Assembly: GCA_025617745.1 (NCBI GenBank)
Contig: CM046856.1
Span: 39,740,888 to 39,804,887 of the forward strand
Source: Heliocidaris erythrogramma
Lineage: Eukaryota > Echinodermata > Echinoidea > Camarodonta > Echinometridae
DNA: 64,000 nt
Reading direction: 5' to 3'
Part shown: in pieces, positions 22,060 through 32,395 of the stretch
How the letters are laid out: every line of letters starts with the position of its first letter
Position numbering within the stretch: the stretch's first letter is position 1
Position numbers and translations under genes: made by a program
The notes under the pieces: model-generated
Seen by the model: the letters and a program-made list of their open reading frames with translations, nothing else
The model's database searches: none
What the model was told of the DNA's origin: nothing

Positions 22060-22450
22060 ATAGACATACATGTACAAACGTCCTGACAACGTAGAACTTT
22101 GATGTTGAGAAAATGATAACGTCATGTTATATTATTTTGTACAGCATCATGGATAGTCATATCCATGTCTGTGTACAAGTGCCTGTGATAAAATCATGCA
22201 GAGTATGTATATTTGTCCTGCATTGACGTAACATATGACCTAGAGAAAGGTACTCACTTGAATACAATGAGCAACTCATAGACGGTTCGGGAATATCAAA
22301 ACATCGATTCTATTGTAAAATTGTGTTATCTACAGAATGACGTACGTGACAAATACTCTATCCAGCGCAGGTGATGTACGTGGTGGATACACAAACATAG
22401 TTGGTTTGAGGCAGATATTTAACTGACGCACAAGGTAATGTTTATGCTTT
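22060..22450 (+). other. Conserved upstream block of finger gene, long copy
   Basis: Counterpart of 17030-17340 (see there for shared pieces). It lies about 4.5 kb before the 26959-27045 exon. The intervening space was widened by the minisatellite and MITE cluster at 23.0-26.4 kb. No open frame is conserved between the two blocks. Confidence 0.6.
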
Positions 22451-23050
22451 TACTCTTGCGGCATGTCACATTTTCTATTGTATGTTAACTGGAATTAATC
22501 TGACGATCTATTAAATTATTATAATTAATTTTTCATATACTTCTGCAATAAAGACTTTCCTGTCTGAGAATGAGAGCGCTATACCGTCTGCCACAGTTGT
22601 TTCTCCTCAGTGAGTATGGTCATATAGTACAGAATATACCACATAATTAATTATGCTCCGGTATATCACTTGCTCCGCGGTAAGTTACTAGTCGAATTAC
22701 TGGATCCTGTACCCGATATCAACCATGTAAAGGAGGCTCATATTAATAGTAAGGTTCAATGAATCTGCTTCATGAAAGGATCAAACAAATAACATGTATA
22801 GCATTTGTGCAAAGGGCCCTATTCTTCTAAAATCTAAACCCGACCCTGGGACTGAAGTCGAGTTTTAATGATGGAAGTTAGACCCGGGGCCGAGGCTTTC
22901 CTTTTGTTAAAGAAGGCTGAAATCTGCGACATTATAATGAAAGGCTACCAGCCACAATAATTCATAGTTTTCATAACCATTAATTATAGTAGGGCCTACA
23001 TGCTTACACAAACAGACGCTGGCCGAAAAGGGGCGAAGCATCAAACACAT
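22451..23050. other. Non-coding, no clear feature
   Basis: No gene or repeat recognised. Confidence 0.35.
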
Positions 23051-23057
23051 CATGCTT

Positions 23058-23315
23058 ATAACTGTACTAGGACTCCTACCCCCTGGACAACTACCCCCTG
23101 GATACCCACCCCTAGGATAACCACCCTCTAGGACGACTACCCCCTAGGACAACCACCCTCTAGGACAACTACCCCGTAGGACAACTACCCCCTAGGACAA
23201 CTACCCCCAGGACAACTACCCCCAGGACAACTACCCCCGGACAACCACCCCCTAGGATAACTACCCCCAGACAACCACTCCCTAGGACAACCACCCTCTA
23301 GGACAATTACCCCTA
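23058..23315 (-). repeat. Minisatellite, ACAACTACCCCC(TAGG) type
   Basis: Tandem 14-17-bp units on the pattern GGACAACTACCCCCTA. It is the inverted counterpart of the array at 25750-26412. The two arrays share the same neighbouring sequence (ATACGCGT and TTTTTCTGTCAGG) and the same MITE in opposite orientation. Confidence 0.9.
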
Positions 23316-23354
23316 GACGCGTATTTTTTTCTGTCAGGATTTGCGCCACTGATA

Positions 23355-23701
23355 AGAGAGGGCAGTATTTGAGCGTCAAGAAGCCCCGTTTTGGAGAGAG
23401 ACTACAACTTTAAGACTTGTATTTTCTCTCAGATTCACCTAACTTTATTTCAGAAAAAGGAAATTTTGTCAGCGATACTTTCCTAAATTCTTAACACCCC
23501 TTAGCCTGCCGAGGCTCGAACTCGTGATTCCTTCATGACGAGCACAGCGTGAATCCGAATGCACCACACAAGGAACTGCGTGAATGGTTCGCTCATTTTA
23601 TTATATCCCTACAATTTGTTTTTCATGAATATTCATGCCGACTAGTCATGACGGAATAAATCGTATTGTCACCCCTCTTGACGCTCAAGTACGCCCTCTC
23701 T
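23355..23701 (-). mobile_element. AGAGGGC-TIR MITE with tRNA-like core, copy A
   Basis: Ends are AGAGAGGGCAGTATTTGAGC and its near complement ending CGCCCTCTCT. The minus-oriented core has a box B-like GAGTTCGAGCC and the phrase 'cgcagttccttgtgtgg'. It is inverted relative to copy B at 25363-25716. On its right flank a further short stretch of the minisatellite (about 23738-23795) follows 'cctgacagaaaaaata', so copy A has minisatellite on both sides. Confidence 0.75.
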
Positions 23702-23795
23702 CGTCGGGTGACTCAAGTCCTGACAGAAAAAATATAGCCCCCGGACAACTAACCCAGGACAACCACCCTCTAGGAAAAGTACCCCAACAAGATTG

Positions 23796-24270
23796 TGCTC
23801 GTTCGCTACGCTCGCTCGCCAAAATAGAATTAATATGGCCTTTAGCAAAATTTCTGCCCCGACCTGCAACAATAAAGCCCAGATAATATACCAAATTTGA
23901 TTAAAAAAGAACTGTTTGTTTTCGCTCATGCTTGGTCGCTTAACTGTTCCTCCTCCAACTTCCAACAATAAAACTTAGTTTATCACATTAAAAAAACAAC
24001 AAAAACTAGTTTATATATACTATCATTTAAAAAGAATTGTTTGTTTTTGTTTCTTTGTTTGTTGTTGTTTTTGGTGTTATTTTTTCTTCAATGCATGAAG
24101 GCAGGTATTCCCATGTGCAATATCAACTCTCTATTAGATGTTTTGCATGATCAACAATTAAGGGGGCGGGAAGGAAAACACTTATTCCAGCCGTTTGTCA
24201 CACACCCCAACCCCCTCTCCCTCACGCACTCTACAATTATGCGACTCGTTACAAAGCTACCAGCCAGTCG
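23796..24270. other. Non-coding, no clear feature
   Basis: T-rich stretches near 24030-24090. The 99-codon plus frame at 24041-24340 is T-run driven and runs into a MITE, so it is not called. Confidence 0.35.
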
Positions 24271-24278
24271 AGTATTAA

Positions 24279-25223
24279 AGATCACATTGCAAGAAAATTC
24301 CATCAAAATAAATATTGGCTTAATACTTATTATTGCATAGATGGCATAAATTATACAAGGTTATCCAAATTCAACGCTTGGAAACATTTGAATTAATGAT
24401 TATTATCAATTATAAAACGGTAAAATACAACCCCCGATATAGCAGCTGAAGAGCTCCTTGAACGCTGCTGAGATGTGTGACGACACACGAAGGACCAGTC
24501 CTGTCTAAGCAGACGATGTCCCATAACATCTTACACATTTTTCAGTGCCTGTTTTGTCATCTCCTCTTCACTTATTTCTCTTACTTGACTAGCGTCAGTC
24601 TTAATGTTAGTCTGTTGCCTCACTCTTAACTTCGTGTATGGTATTATTTTGATGAAAAATGCAGCGTTAAAAAAATAAAGGAATCAGTCACTTGTAAACA
24701 AAATAAGACGCCATTGTATTTTCAGCTGCTTGCACCGGGGCATGTTCGGCGTTTCAAGAGGGAACGAATACAATCTGTGATATTATTCGGAGGGCTTTTC
24801 AATTTGAAAATGGGGTTTATTTCATTGATCATTGACCCTTCTCCTGTGTATTTACAATCAAATGGTTTTAGTTATCAGAATCAGTTTCACTTTCCCTTTT
24901 AGAATGGTGTGAAATAAGGTCATGTTAAATATTAAAAACTCTTTATAATTTGATAAATAATTGCATTGCAATTACGTTCATTCATTATAGGACGTCGTCT
25001 GCTTAAGCAGGATCGATCCCTAGCGTGACGACATCAACACATCGCTATATTTCTGGCGAATCCTCGGATATTCCAGATGCTTAGAAGAGCTTTTATTTAT
25101 GTTGTTTTTTATAATAATCAGATACGCAATTGACATAAAACTTATACGATTGCCATCTGTAAGCTTTCCAGTTTCTAGTGATACATTAATTGCCATATTT
25201 GTGATTTTCTTGCAATGTGATCT
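24279..25223. mobile_element. Palindromic MITE with TTAA target duplication
   Basis: The terminal repeat AGATCACATTGCAAGAAAA at the left end and its exact complement at the right are flanked by TTAA at 24275-24278 and 25224-25227. Nested inside is another inverted pair around 'cctg.ctaagcagacga.gtcc' (about 24500-24525 and 24990-25015). No transposase is present. Confidence 0.8.
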
Positions 25224-25362
25224 TTAAAGGAAACTAGCATCGTGGTTGGTCGATTTTTAAAAATAGTATGGGGTATACAATCATGTTAAGATGGATGACA
25301 AATTCAACTGTACAATGCACCATCAAACACTGAGTTTAAACACCCAAATTTTAAAACAAAAA

Positions 25363-25716
25363 AGAGAGGGCAGTATTTGAGCGTCAAGAGGGGTGACAAT
25401 ACGGTTTATTCCGTCAAGACAAGTCGTCTGAATATTCATGAAAAACAAATTTTAGGGATATGATAAAATGGGCGAGCCAGTCACGCAGTTCCTTGTGTGG
25501 CGCATTCGGATTCATGTTGTGCTCGTCATGAAGGAATCACGAGTTCGAGCCTCGGCAGGCTAAGGGGTGTTAGAATTCAGGAAAATATCATTGACAAAAT
25601 TTTCTTTTGCTGAAATAAAGTACGGTGAAACTGAGAGAAAATACAAATCTTAAAGTTGTAGTCTCTCTCAAAGTCTCCAAAACGGGGCTTCTTGACGCTC
25701 AAATAATGCCCTCTCT
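25363..25716 (+). mobile_element. AGAGGGC-TIR MITE with tRNA-like core, copy B
   Basis: Same element as 23355-23701 in the opposite orientation; box B-like GAGTTCGAGCC at 25541-25551. The right side continues, as in copy A, into 'gtcagtggcgcaaatc.tgacag' and ATACGCGTCT and then the minisatellite. Confidence 0.75.
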
Positions 25717-25749
25717 TGTCAGTGGCGCAAATCTTGACAGAAAAAAATA

Positions 25750-26412
25750 CGCGTCTGGGGGTAATTGTCCTAGAGGGTGGTTGTCCTAGGGGTGGTTGTT
25801 TCGGGGGTAGTTGTCCGGGGGATAGTTGTCCTGGGGGTAATTGTCCTAGGGGTTAGTTGTATGGGGTGGTTGTCCAGGGGGTGGTTGTCCGGGGGTAGTT
25901 GTCCTAAAGGGTGGTTGCCCTAGGGGGTAGTTGTCTGGGGGTAGTTGTCCTGGGGGTAGTTGTCCTAGGGGGTGGTTGTCCAGGGGTAGTTGTCCGGGGG
26001 ATAGTTGTCGTGGGGGTAATTGTCCTAGGGGTTAGTTGTATGGGGTGGTTGTCCAGGGGGTGGTTGTCCGGGGGTAGTTGTCCTAAAGGGTGGTTGTCCT
26101 AGGGGGTAGTTGTCTGGGGGTAGTTGTCCTGGGGGTAGTTGTCCTAGGGGGTGGTTGTCCGGGGGGTAGTTGTCCTGGGGGTAGTTGTCCTAGGGGGTAG
26201 TTGTCTGGGGGTAGTTATCCGGGGGTAGATGTCCTAGAGGGTGGTTGTCCTCGGGGGTAGTTGTCTGGGGGTAGTTATCTGGGGGTACTTGTCCTAGGGG
26301 GTAGTCGTCCTAGAGGGTTGTTGCCCTATGGGGTAGTTGTCCTAGAGGGTGGTTATCCTAGGGGTGGCTATCCGGGGGGGGGGGGGGGGTGGTTGTCCAG
26401 GGGGTAGGTGTC
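25750..26412 (+). repeat. Minisatellite, GGGGGTAGTTGTCC type
   Basis: About 40 tandem units of 14-17 bp on the pattern GTCCTAGGGGGTAGTT with G/A and length variants. Higher-order repetition is visible: a block of about 125 bp beginning 'gttgtatggggtgg' near 25855 recurs near 26034. Frames across it (repeats of GVVVLG) are artefacts. Confidence 0.95.
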
Positions 26413-26520
26413 CGGATTATAACACATTGCCCGTAAGAGGGCAACATACCACAATGGCGCTGGGGAAATATCCAATTTAATGAAAAGAGAGGATAGAGAG
26501 AAGCAATTTTTAAAGAAAGT

Positions 26521-26867
26521 TCCATCAAAATCGGTTACGAAATGAAAAAGTTATGAAAGTTTGAAAAGTCTCAATTTACTTTCTATGGTGATCCTCAAAT
26601 TGGCAATGTTGCTACAAAATGGCAGATTTAGTAGTACAAAATATGTTGTGTCAAATACATATTCCCATGATATATCTTGAGCTAAGAAGGAGACAAGCTG
26701 AGAGATAATGGGGAAAATATTAAATTTTGTGTACAAAATATATTGGGCGTTGTACCACTAAACCTCCTACTTTGAAGCAACATTGCCAATATGAGCATCG
26801 CCATAGAAAGTAAATTGAGACTTTCAAACTTTTATAACTTTCTCATTTCGTAACCGATTTTGATGGA
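26521..26867. mobile_element. Palindromic element with ~90-bp inverted arms
   Basis: The left arm starts TCCATCAAAATCGGTTACGA and the right arm ends with its complement. Pairing continues through 'agtctcaatttactttctat' and 'attggcaatgttgct'. It sits just upstream of the 26959-27045 exon. No ORF of note. Confidence 0.85.
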
Positions 26868-26958
26868 TCGTTGGGTTTATCTGAATAGGTAAATTTAGTA
26901 AAATTCTTTTAATCGATCATTAACACTGTTTTATGCTATTGTTTTTTGCACATTTCAG

Positions 26959-27045
26959 TCTCGGATCGTAATTTTGCAAGGACATACAGACAACTGCCAT
27001 CAACTCAGCTATGTATTTTCTTAAAGCCGGAGAACGTCGACAAAG
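26959..27045 (+). other. Candidate non-coding exon of long finger gene
   Basis: It is preceded by a polypyrimidine tract ending TTTCAG (AG at 26957-26958) and ends AAAG|GTCAGT, a good donor. It is conserved with 19092-19173 of the short paralog while most surrounding sequence is not. I infer a 5' untranslated exon spliced towards the coding exon, with a possible acceptor TTCAG near 27345, shortly before the start codon at 27368. Confidence 0.55.
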
Positions 27046-27367
27046 GTCAGTTTGATTCCTCTGGATAGACATATTTATGGACCGATATAATTATCTAATG
27101 TTACACTTCGTTAATCAGCCATATAACCTCGTGAAAATGATTCATTTAAAAACACTTGCGAAGGACCAAGTACCATAATGATAAGGTATATTTTGTAACC
27201 ACGTTGGTGGGCCCAAATTGTCTGGAATAACGACGGATACATATCGGTCACATTGAATTGAATGGGTATTTTTGAGGTTTAAATCAAATACTGTACTCCA
27301 AATTCACAAGGACGACACAGCAATAAAAAATATCTTTCAAGTTCAGTGATTTCATCAACTTTAGAAC

Positions 27368-29506
27368 ATGGCGGATACATTATGCGGTAACTGTGGTCGT
27401 TATTTCAAGGGATACAGAGGTCTTAGGATTCACCAAGGAAAGCCAGCGTGTGGTAATTCTTTGCCGTCCCGACATCAAAATACTGTTAGTGCACCGGTTC
27501 CATTACCGTCAGAAAATGATACATTTTGCGTGAAATGTGGACGTTACTTTAAGGGATACAGAGTTCTCAGGATTCACGAAGGCAAGACAGTGTGTGGTGG
27601 TTCTTGTCCACCCATCAGACCTCAAAAAACTGTAAGTGCACTGGTTCCATTACCGTCAGAAAATAATACATTATGCGTAAAGTGTGGACGTTACTTTAAG
27701 GGGTACAGAGGCCTTCTGACTCACCAAAGGAAGACGGCTTGCGGTACGCCTTCCCCTCCTCCGCAGGAAGAAAATTTGATTCCCAAGATTGCGACGACGT
27801 CAGAAAATGATACATTATGCGCGAAGTGCGGACGTTACTTTAAAGGGTACAGAGACCTCCGGACTCGCCAAGGGATGACGGCTCCACAGGAGGAATTGAT
27901 TCCTACATTTTCATCGATGTCAGTAAATGATACATTATGCGTGAAATGTGGACGTTACTTTCAAGCGCACAGAGGTCTTCAGACTCAACTGAAAATGACG
28001 GCTTGTGGTACGCAATCCCCTCCTCCGCAGGAAGAATTGATTCCTACATTTGCATCGTTATCAGTGAATGATACATTATGCGTGAAATGTGGACGTTACT
28101 TTCAAGGGCACAGAGGTCTTCAGACTCACCTGGAAATGACGGGTTGTGGTATGCAATCCCCTCCTCCGCAGGAAGAATTGATTCCTTCATTTACATCGAT
28201 GTCGGTAAATGATACATTATGCTTGAAACGTGGACGTTATTTCCAAGGGTTCAAAGATCTTCGGATTCACCAAGAGATGACGGCTTGCGGTATGCCTTCC
28301 CCTCCTCCGCAGGAAAAGTACTTGATCCCCAGGATCTCACTGACGTTAAATGATACACCAGATGTTGAATATAATCGTGATATCAAAGAAAACCAACTAC
28401 ATGGGAGCAGCACAGAGCTTTTCCCCAACCCGACGTCATCACACGCTGAATGTACTCGCGATATCAAGCGTAACACAGTTGCTCCCTCCTCGCCGGAAGA
28501 TGATGTAAGTCTGAGGCTTTTATCGACGCCAATATTTGATACATCACGCATTGTATGTACTCCTGATATCAAGGTTCTCAGAGAAAGTGCAGTACGTCGC
28601 AAGCTTTTCCCCATCTCAGGTACCGCGCTTTCATCAACTTCAACAAATGTTACATCATACGCCGAATGTGATCTTGATAGCAAGAGAGTCAGATCACTTC
28701 ATATTCGTAACAGTAAGAAACCTCGCTTGGTTATTCCCTCCTCATCGGGGAAAGACAGTAGTGGAGCACAAGTTGAACGTGATCGTGATATCGAAGTCGA
28801 CAGAAAAATTCAGATTCAGAAAGGCAACGTAGTGCGTCGTATGCCTCTCTCCCCAAACAAGATAGACAACTCAAGTCGTTCTTCAGTGTCGAAAGATGAT
28901 GGTCTTTCGACGTCATCTTCGTCTAATGATACGTCATGCGTGAATTATGGGTGTTACCTAAATGTATACAAAGGACTCTGGATTCATGAGAATAACGAAG
29001 GCGAGACAAGACGAGATAAACCTTCCCAGCATCGAGAGGAAACAAGCCATATGGCAACAGACTATAGACGCCCGGTGTCATCGAAATCAACTAAAGAAAG
29101 GCCCACATCACGCGTTAATATCGATGGTAACAAATCAGGACTAAGGAAAGGGATGTCATTGTTCTGGAGTGAGTCGAAAGACGACAGTCCCCCCACCTCT
29201 TCAAAGACTACCATGGATCCATCAAGTATCGAATGTAGACGTCGCATTAAAGGACTGCAGAAACATGAATGGGACAGTGAATCTATGTTTTCTTTGTCGG
29301 AAGAAGGAGTCAGGAAACAAAGGGGACTTCGAATACATGGATACTACACAACGTGCCGTATAACAGTCCACATATTTGAAATTTTTGATTTAATATTTGA
29401 TCTCCTGGTTTTCGTTTTGATATCATGCTGCTTAATATTCATTTGTTATCTGCTAAAGAAATATATATTAGGTAGCTCAGGCTATGCATCCGATGATTCC
29501 GATTAG
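27368..29506 (+). CDS. Multi-finger C2HC protein with C-terminal membrane anchor
   Basis: A 712-residue frame in one exon; the start AACATGG is a strong context (A at -3, G at +4). It has seven N-terminal fingers of pattern C-x2-C-x12-H-x5-C, spaced 46-49 residues, with core GRYFKGYRGLRIHQ. Fingers 1 (C6, C9, H22, C28), 2 (C54, C57, H70, C76), 3 (C103, C106, H119, C125) and 6 (C238, C241, H254, C260) are intact. Finger 4 has Arg167 for His and no final Cys, finger 5 Gln207 for His, and finger 7 Arg288 for Cys. About eight more units (320-663) are recognisable only by remnants such as NDT...RDIK or GLxIH. A hydrophobic stretch at about 667-696 and a 16-residue acidic tail (SSGYASDDSD) close the protein. 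With no signal peptide, this predicts a tail-anchored protein with fingers in the cytosol. Linkers are Pro/Ser-rich (PPPQEELIP). The family is not recognised; single fingers of this kind occur in LINE proteins, but no RT is fused here. Confidence 0.8.
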   Translation: MADTLCGNCGRYFKGYRGLRIHQGKPACGNSLPSRHQNTVSAPVPLPSENDTFCVKCGRYFKGYRVLRIHEGKTVCGGSCPPIRPQKTVSALVPLPSENNTLCVKCGRYFKGYRGLLTHQRKTACGTPSPPPQEENLIPKIATTSENDTLCAKCGRYFKGYRDLRTRQGMTAPQEELIPTFSSMSVNDTLCVKCGRYFQAHRGLQTQLKMTACGTQSPPPQEELIPTFASLSVNDTLCVKCGRYFQGHRGLQTHLEMTGCGMQSPPPQEELIPSFTSMSVNDTLCLKRGRYFQGFKDLRIHQEMTACGMPSPPPQEKYLIPRISLTLNDTPDVEYNRDIKENQLHGSSTELFPNPTSSHAECTRDIKRNTVAPSSPEDDVSLRLLSTPIFDTSRIVCTPDIKVLRESAVRRKLFPISGTALSSTSTNVTSYAECDLDSKRVRSLHIRNSKKPRLVIPSSSGKDSSGAQVERDRDIEVDRKIQIQKGNVVRRMPLSPNKIDNSSRSSVSKDDGLSTSSSSNDTSCVNYGCYLNVYKGLWIHENNEGETRRDKPSQHREETSHMATDYRRPVSSKSTKERPTSRVNIDGNKSGLRKGMSLFWSESKDDSPPTSSKTTMDPSSIECRRRIKGLQKHEWDSESMFSLSEEGVRKQRGLRIHGYYTTCRITVHIFEIFDLIFDLLVFVLISCCLIFICYLLKKYILGSSGYASDDSD

Positions 29507-29609
29507 ATCCTTAAAATGTAATTTTCATTGACATGATTGACAAGTTATGTAGGATAGGTCCAGGCATTGAGGGGACACTGGTGTTTATGGGGGGGGGGGG
29601 GGGGCTGTT

Positions 29610-32055
29610 CTTATCAAAATGCTATAAAGAACATTATCAATCAATATGTTATACGGAAAATCATTAGCATGCGCATTTGAATGTGTAAAGTAAGTAAAAT
29701 TAGTTTTGTCTATACAGTATAAGGGACAGTTTATTGCATTACTTTAGGTAATTCCAAATTGAGTGTATCAATCAAAGAGTCTAATCTTTCATGGGAGTAA
29801 AATATATTGGTGTCATCTACAAATAAGATAAAAGATAAAACGGGGCTAGTATTAATTATATCGTTAATGTATAAAAGAAAGAGGAGAGGTCCTAATACTG
29901 ATACCTGTGGAACGCCACATTTTATACTTAAGCAATCAGAAGGAACCTCATTGAATGCAACATATTGCTCCCTATCGGAAAGGTAATTTTTGAACCATGT
30001 ATGGGTCACTCCTCGAATTCCATATGTATGAAGTTTTTTTAGTAAAATATCGTGATCAAGCGTATCAAACGCCTTAGACAAATCCATAGAAATTCCAATC
30101 ACGTATTTTTTATCTGCCATTGCTTTAGTTATTTTATCATACAAATGTACTAAAGCTAAATCAGTTGAAAGATATTTCCTAAATCCAAATTGATTCATAT
30201 TAAGCAATTCATGAATACCTAAAAAGTCGTAGAGTCTTTTGTAAATAATTTGTTTCGAGAATTTTTGATATGCTGGGAAGAATTGAAATTGGCCGATAAT
30301 TCTTAATTTCATAAGGATCGTCCTTTTTAAAGACCGAATTTACTTTTGCAATTTTTAGAGATTTTGGAACTATACCCGTATTTATAGAGATATTAAATAT
30401 GTAATTCAAGGGGGAAACAATTGAATAGATGATCTGTTTGAGGAGTGATGTACTTATCCTATCGTGCCCTTGAGATTTGCTTGTATTAAGACATTTAGTT
30501 ATGTTGATTATTTCAGTGGGATTTGTTGGATTTAGGAAAAGGGATCGAGAAGTTGGTTCATTGAGATATTTAGTAAAATTTTCATTTTGCTTGTCAAATT
30601 TGCGTGCAAGATTAGGACCAAGATTAACAAAGTATGAATTAAATTGGTGCATCATCAATATTAATAGAAGTATGATTTATAGTAAAATTATCCTTCGGAA
30701 AATATTTCTATTTTTTACCAATTATTTTATTTATAATAGTCCAGGTTGCTTTCATATTTAACTTTTTTTAATTTCTCAGAGTAATGCAATTTACGGGAAT
30801 TTCGAATGATATTAGTTAATCTATTTCGATATTTCTTATATCTATTACAGTTGCAAATAGTGGGGTTCTTTAAATATGTTTTGTAAAGTTTGTTTCTAGT
30901 ATGAATAGATTTTAATATTGCCTTTGTTATCCACGGCATTTTAGCATGTTTAGTTTTCTTTTTTCAGTAATTAAGGAAAAATTCTTATCACAATAAAATT
31001 GTAATTTATTGTTAAAATATTCGTACACATTATCTGCATTTTACTGAGAATATACATCGAACCATTCCTCTTTTATTAATCAAGTCATTTTTAAATGATT
31101 CAATATTTTCAGGGGTTTCTTTTCGAAAAGGAATCTGTTTAGGTTGGTCTTGACTTAAAATGTCATTTACGGAGATTGCAAATATTGGAAGATGATCTGA
31201 TATATCGGAATATAGTAGACCACTAGTTATATTTGAATGGAAAATATTTGAAAAAATGTTATCAATAAAAGTTGATGAATTATTTTCAATAATGGTAGGT
31301 TTATTAATATGCGGGTAACAGGTATTTGAATATGCAAGTTGGAGAAATGTTTCATGATTATTATTTGGAGAGAACAAATCAATGTTGAATTTCTCTAGCT
31401 AGTATATCAAAACATCTTTCGAAATCCCCATAAAATGGATCATTGGGTGATCGATAAATTAGACTAATTACAATATTTTCGTGGTTGGATTTATAATTTC
31501 AATAAACAATGCCTTGCATTGGTTAATTGACAAGTCATGTCGAATCTTGGATTTAAGATGTTCTCGAATATATAAAGCAACTCTTCCTCCTCTCTTTCTC
31601 TTATATAAGTTATATACATTAGGTGAAATAGAATGGAGCCAGGTCTCAGTTATACCAATGACTGAAAATGGGAAATTGTCCATACTATACAAAAAGGTTT
31701 CAAAGGAATCAAAATTTTTACTTAAACTTCTGGAGTTAATATAGAGTAAGCTAAATGATTTAGTTGCGTTTTAAAGCTAGAAACAAATTCCTGAGTTGTA
31801 TAGTAACTACTGTCAGAGGTAACATTATTAAGATCAAAGTAAGTCTGTTGGTTGCGTTCATTCATTTTTATCGAGTGGAACAATTTGAGTTTGAAATGTG
31901 TTGAATACTGAGAAATCAGGATCAATATGATGTTGTGTAAAGGATGAACAAGAATGAATGAAAAGGTGAAAAGTAATGACTGGGATGGAATGAAAGGTGA
32001 AATGGATGATGGGAAAAATGGGAACAAAATGGAACTTAACCTGACAGATAGACAT
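29610..32055 (-). mobile_element. CR1/L2-like LINE, 3' truncated, frameshifted
   Basis: Minus-strand order from 32055 down: an N-terminal leader (YYTTQEFVSSF), endonuclease pieces (VIGITETWL near 31650; SDISDHLPIF near 31200), a linker (MPWITKAILKSIHTRNKLYK), RT fingers (IAKVNSVFKKDD, NYRPISILPS) and palm (SMDLSKAFDTLDH). The motif PQVSVLGP has Val for the usual Gly, and the catalytic motif is FVDD instead of FADD/YADD. It is split over at least six frames. Similarity to the sister LINE at 33384-46243 continues past the RT stop at 29731 to about 29615 and then ends at a G-run, so the thumb and 3' end are missing. The 3' loss is unusual for a LINE and indicates later deletion. It lies tail-to-tail with the long finger gene. 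Confidence 0.85.
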
Positions 32056-32099
32056 CAGGAACTTGCTTATATAATGAACTCATTTTGATGTGTCGTTAT

Positions 32100-32395
32100 C
32101 ATCCATATTTTAATTTGATTATTTCACATTTTACAATGCTAATAATCCTTAATTTAAAATTCGATTCGAAAATTCTTGTAAATAGTCAATGAATATTACT
32201 GAATGATTACTTAACTAATGAGGATACCGATTAATGTGTATTATACGTGTTTATGCTTGTGTATTTATATATATTGACTATTGTTGATGTTATTTGTTTT
32301 ATTGTTACCAAACAGGGCCTCATGGAAGACCACCAAATTGGTGATATGAGCCACCCTGTATAAATATCAGAAATAAATAAATAAATAAATAAACT
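32100..32395 (+). mobile_element. LINE 3' tail, plus strand
   Basis: It ends 'cagggcctcatggaagacc...gatatgagccaccctgtataaata' followed by (AAAT)n at 32373-32395, the typical 3' end of CR1/L2-like LINEs. No coding part remains. Confidence 0.65.

Noticed and set aside
23058..26412. CRISPR-like array
   Set aside because: Unit 14-17 bp with no distinct spacers; a minisatellite in a eukaryotic genome.
28267..29363. Frames on both strands within the finger gene (138, 98, 61, 64 codons)
   Set aside because: Shadows of the 712-residue frame.
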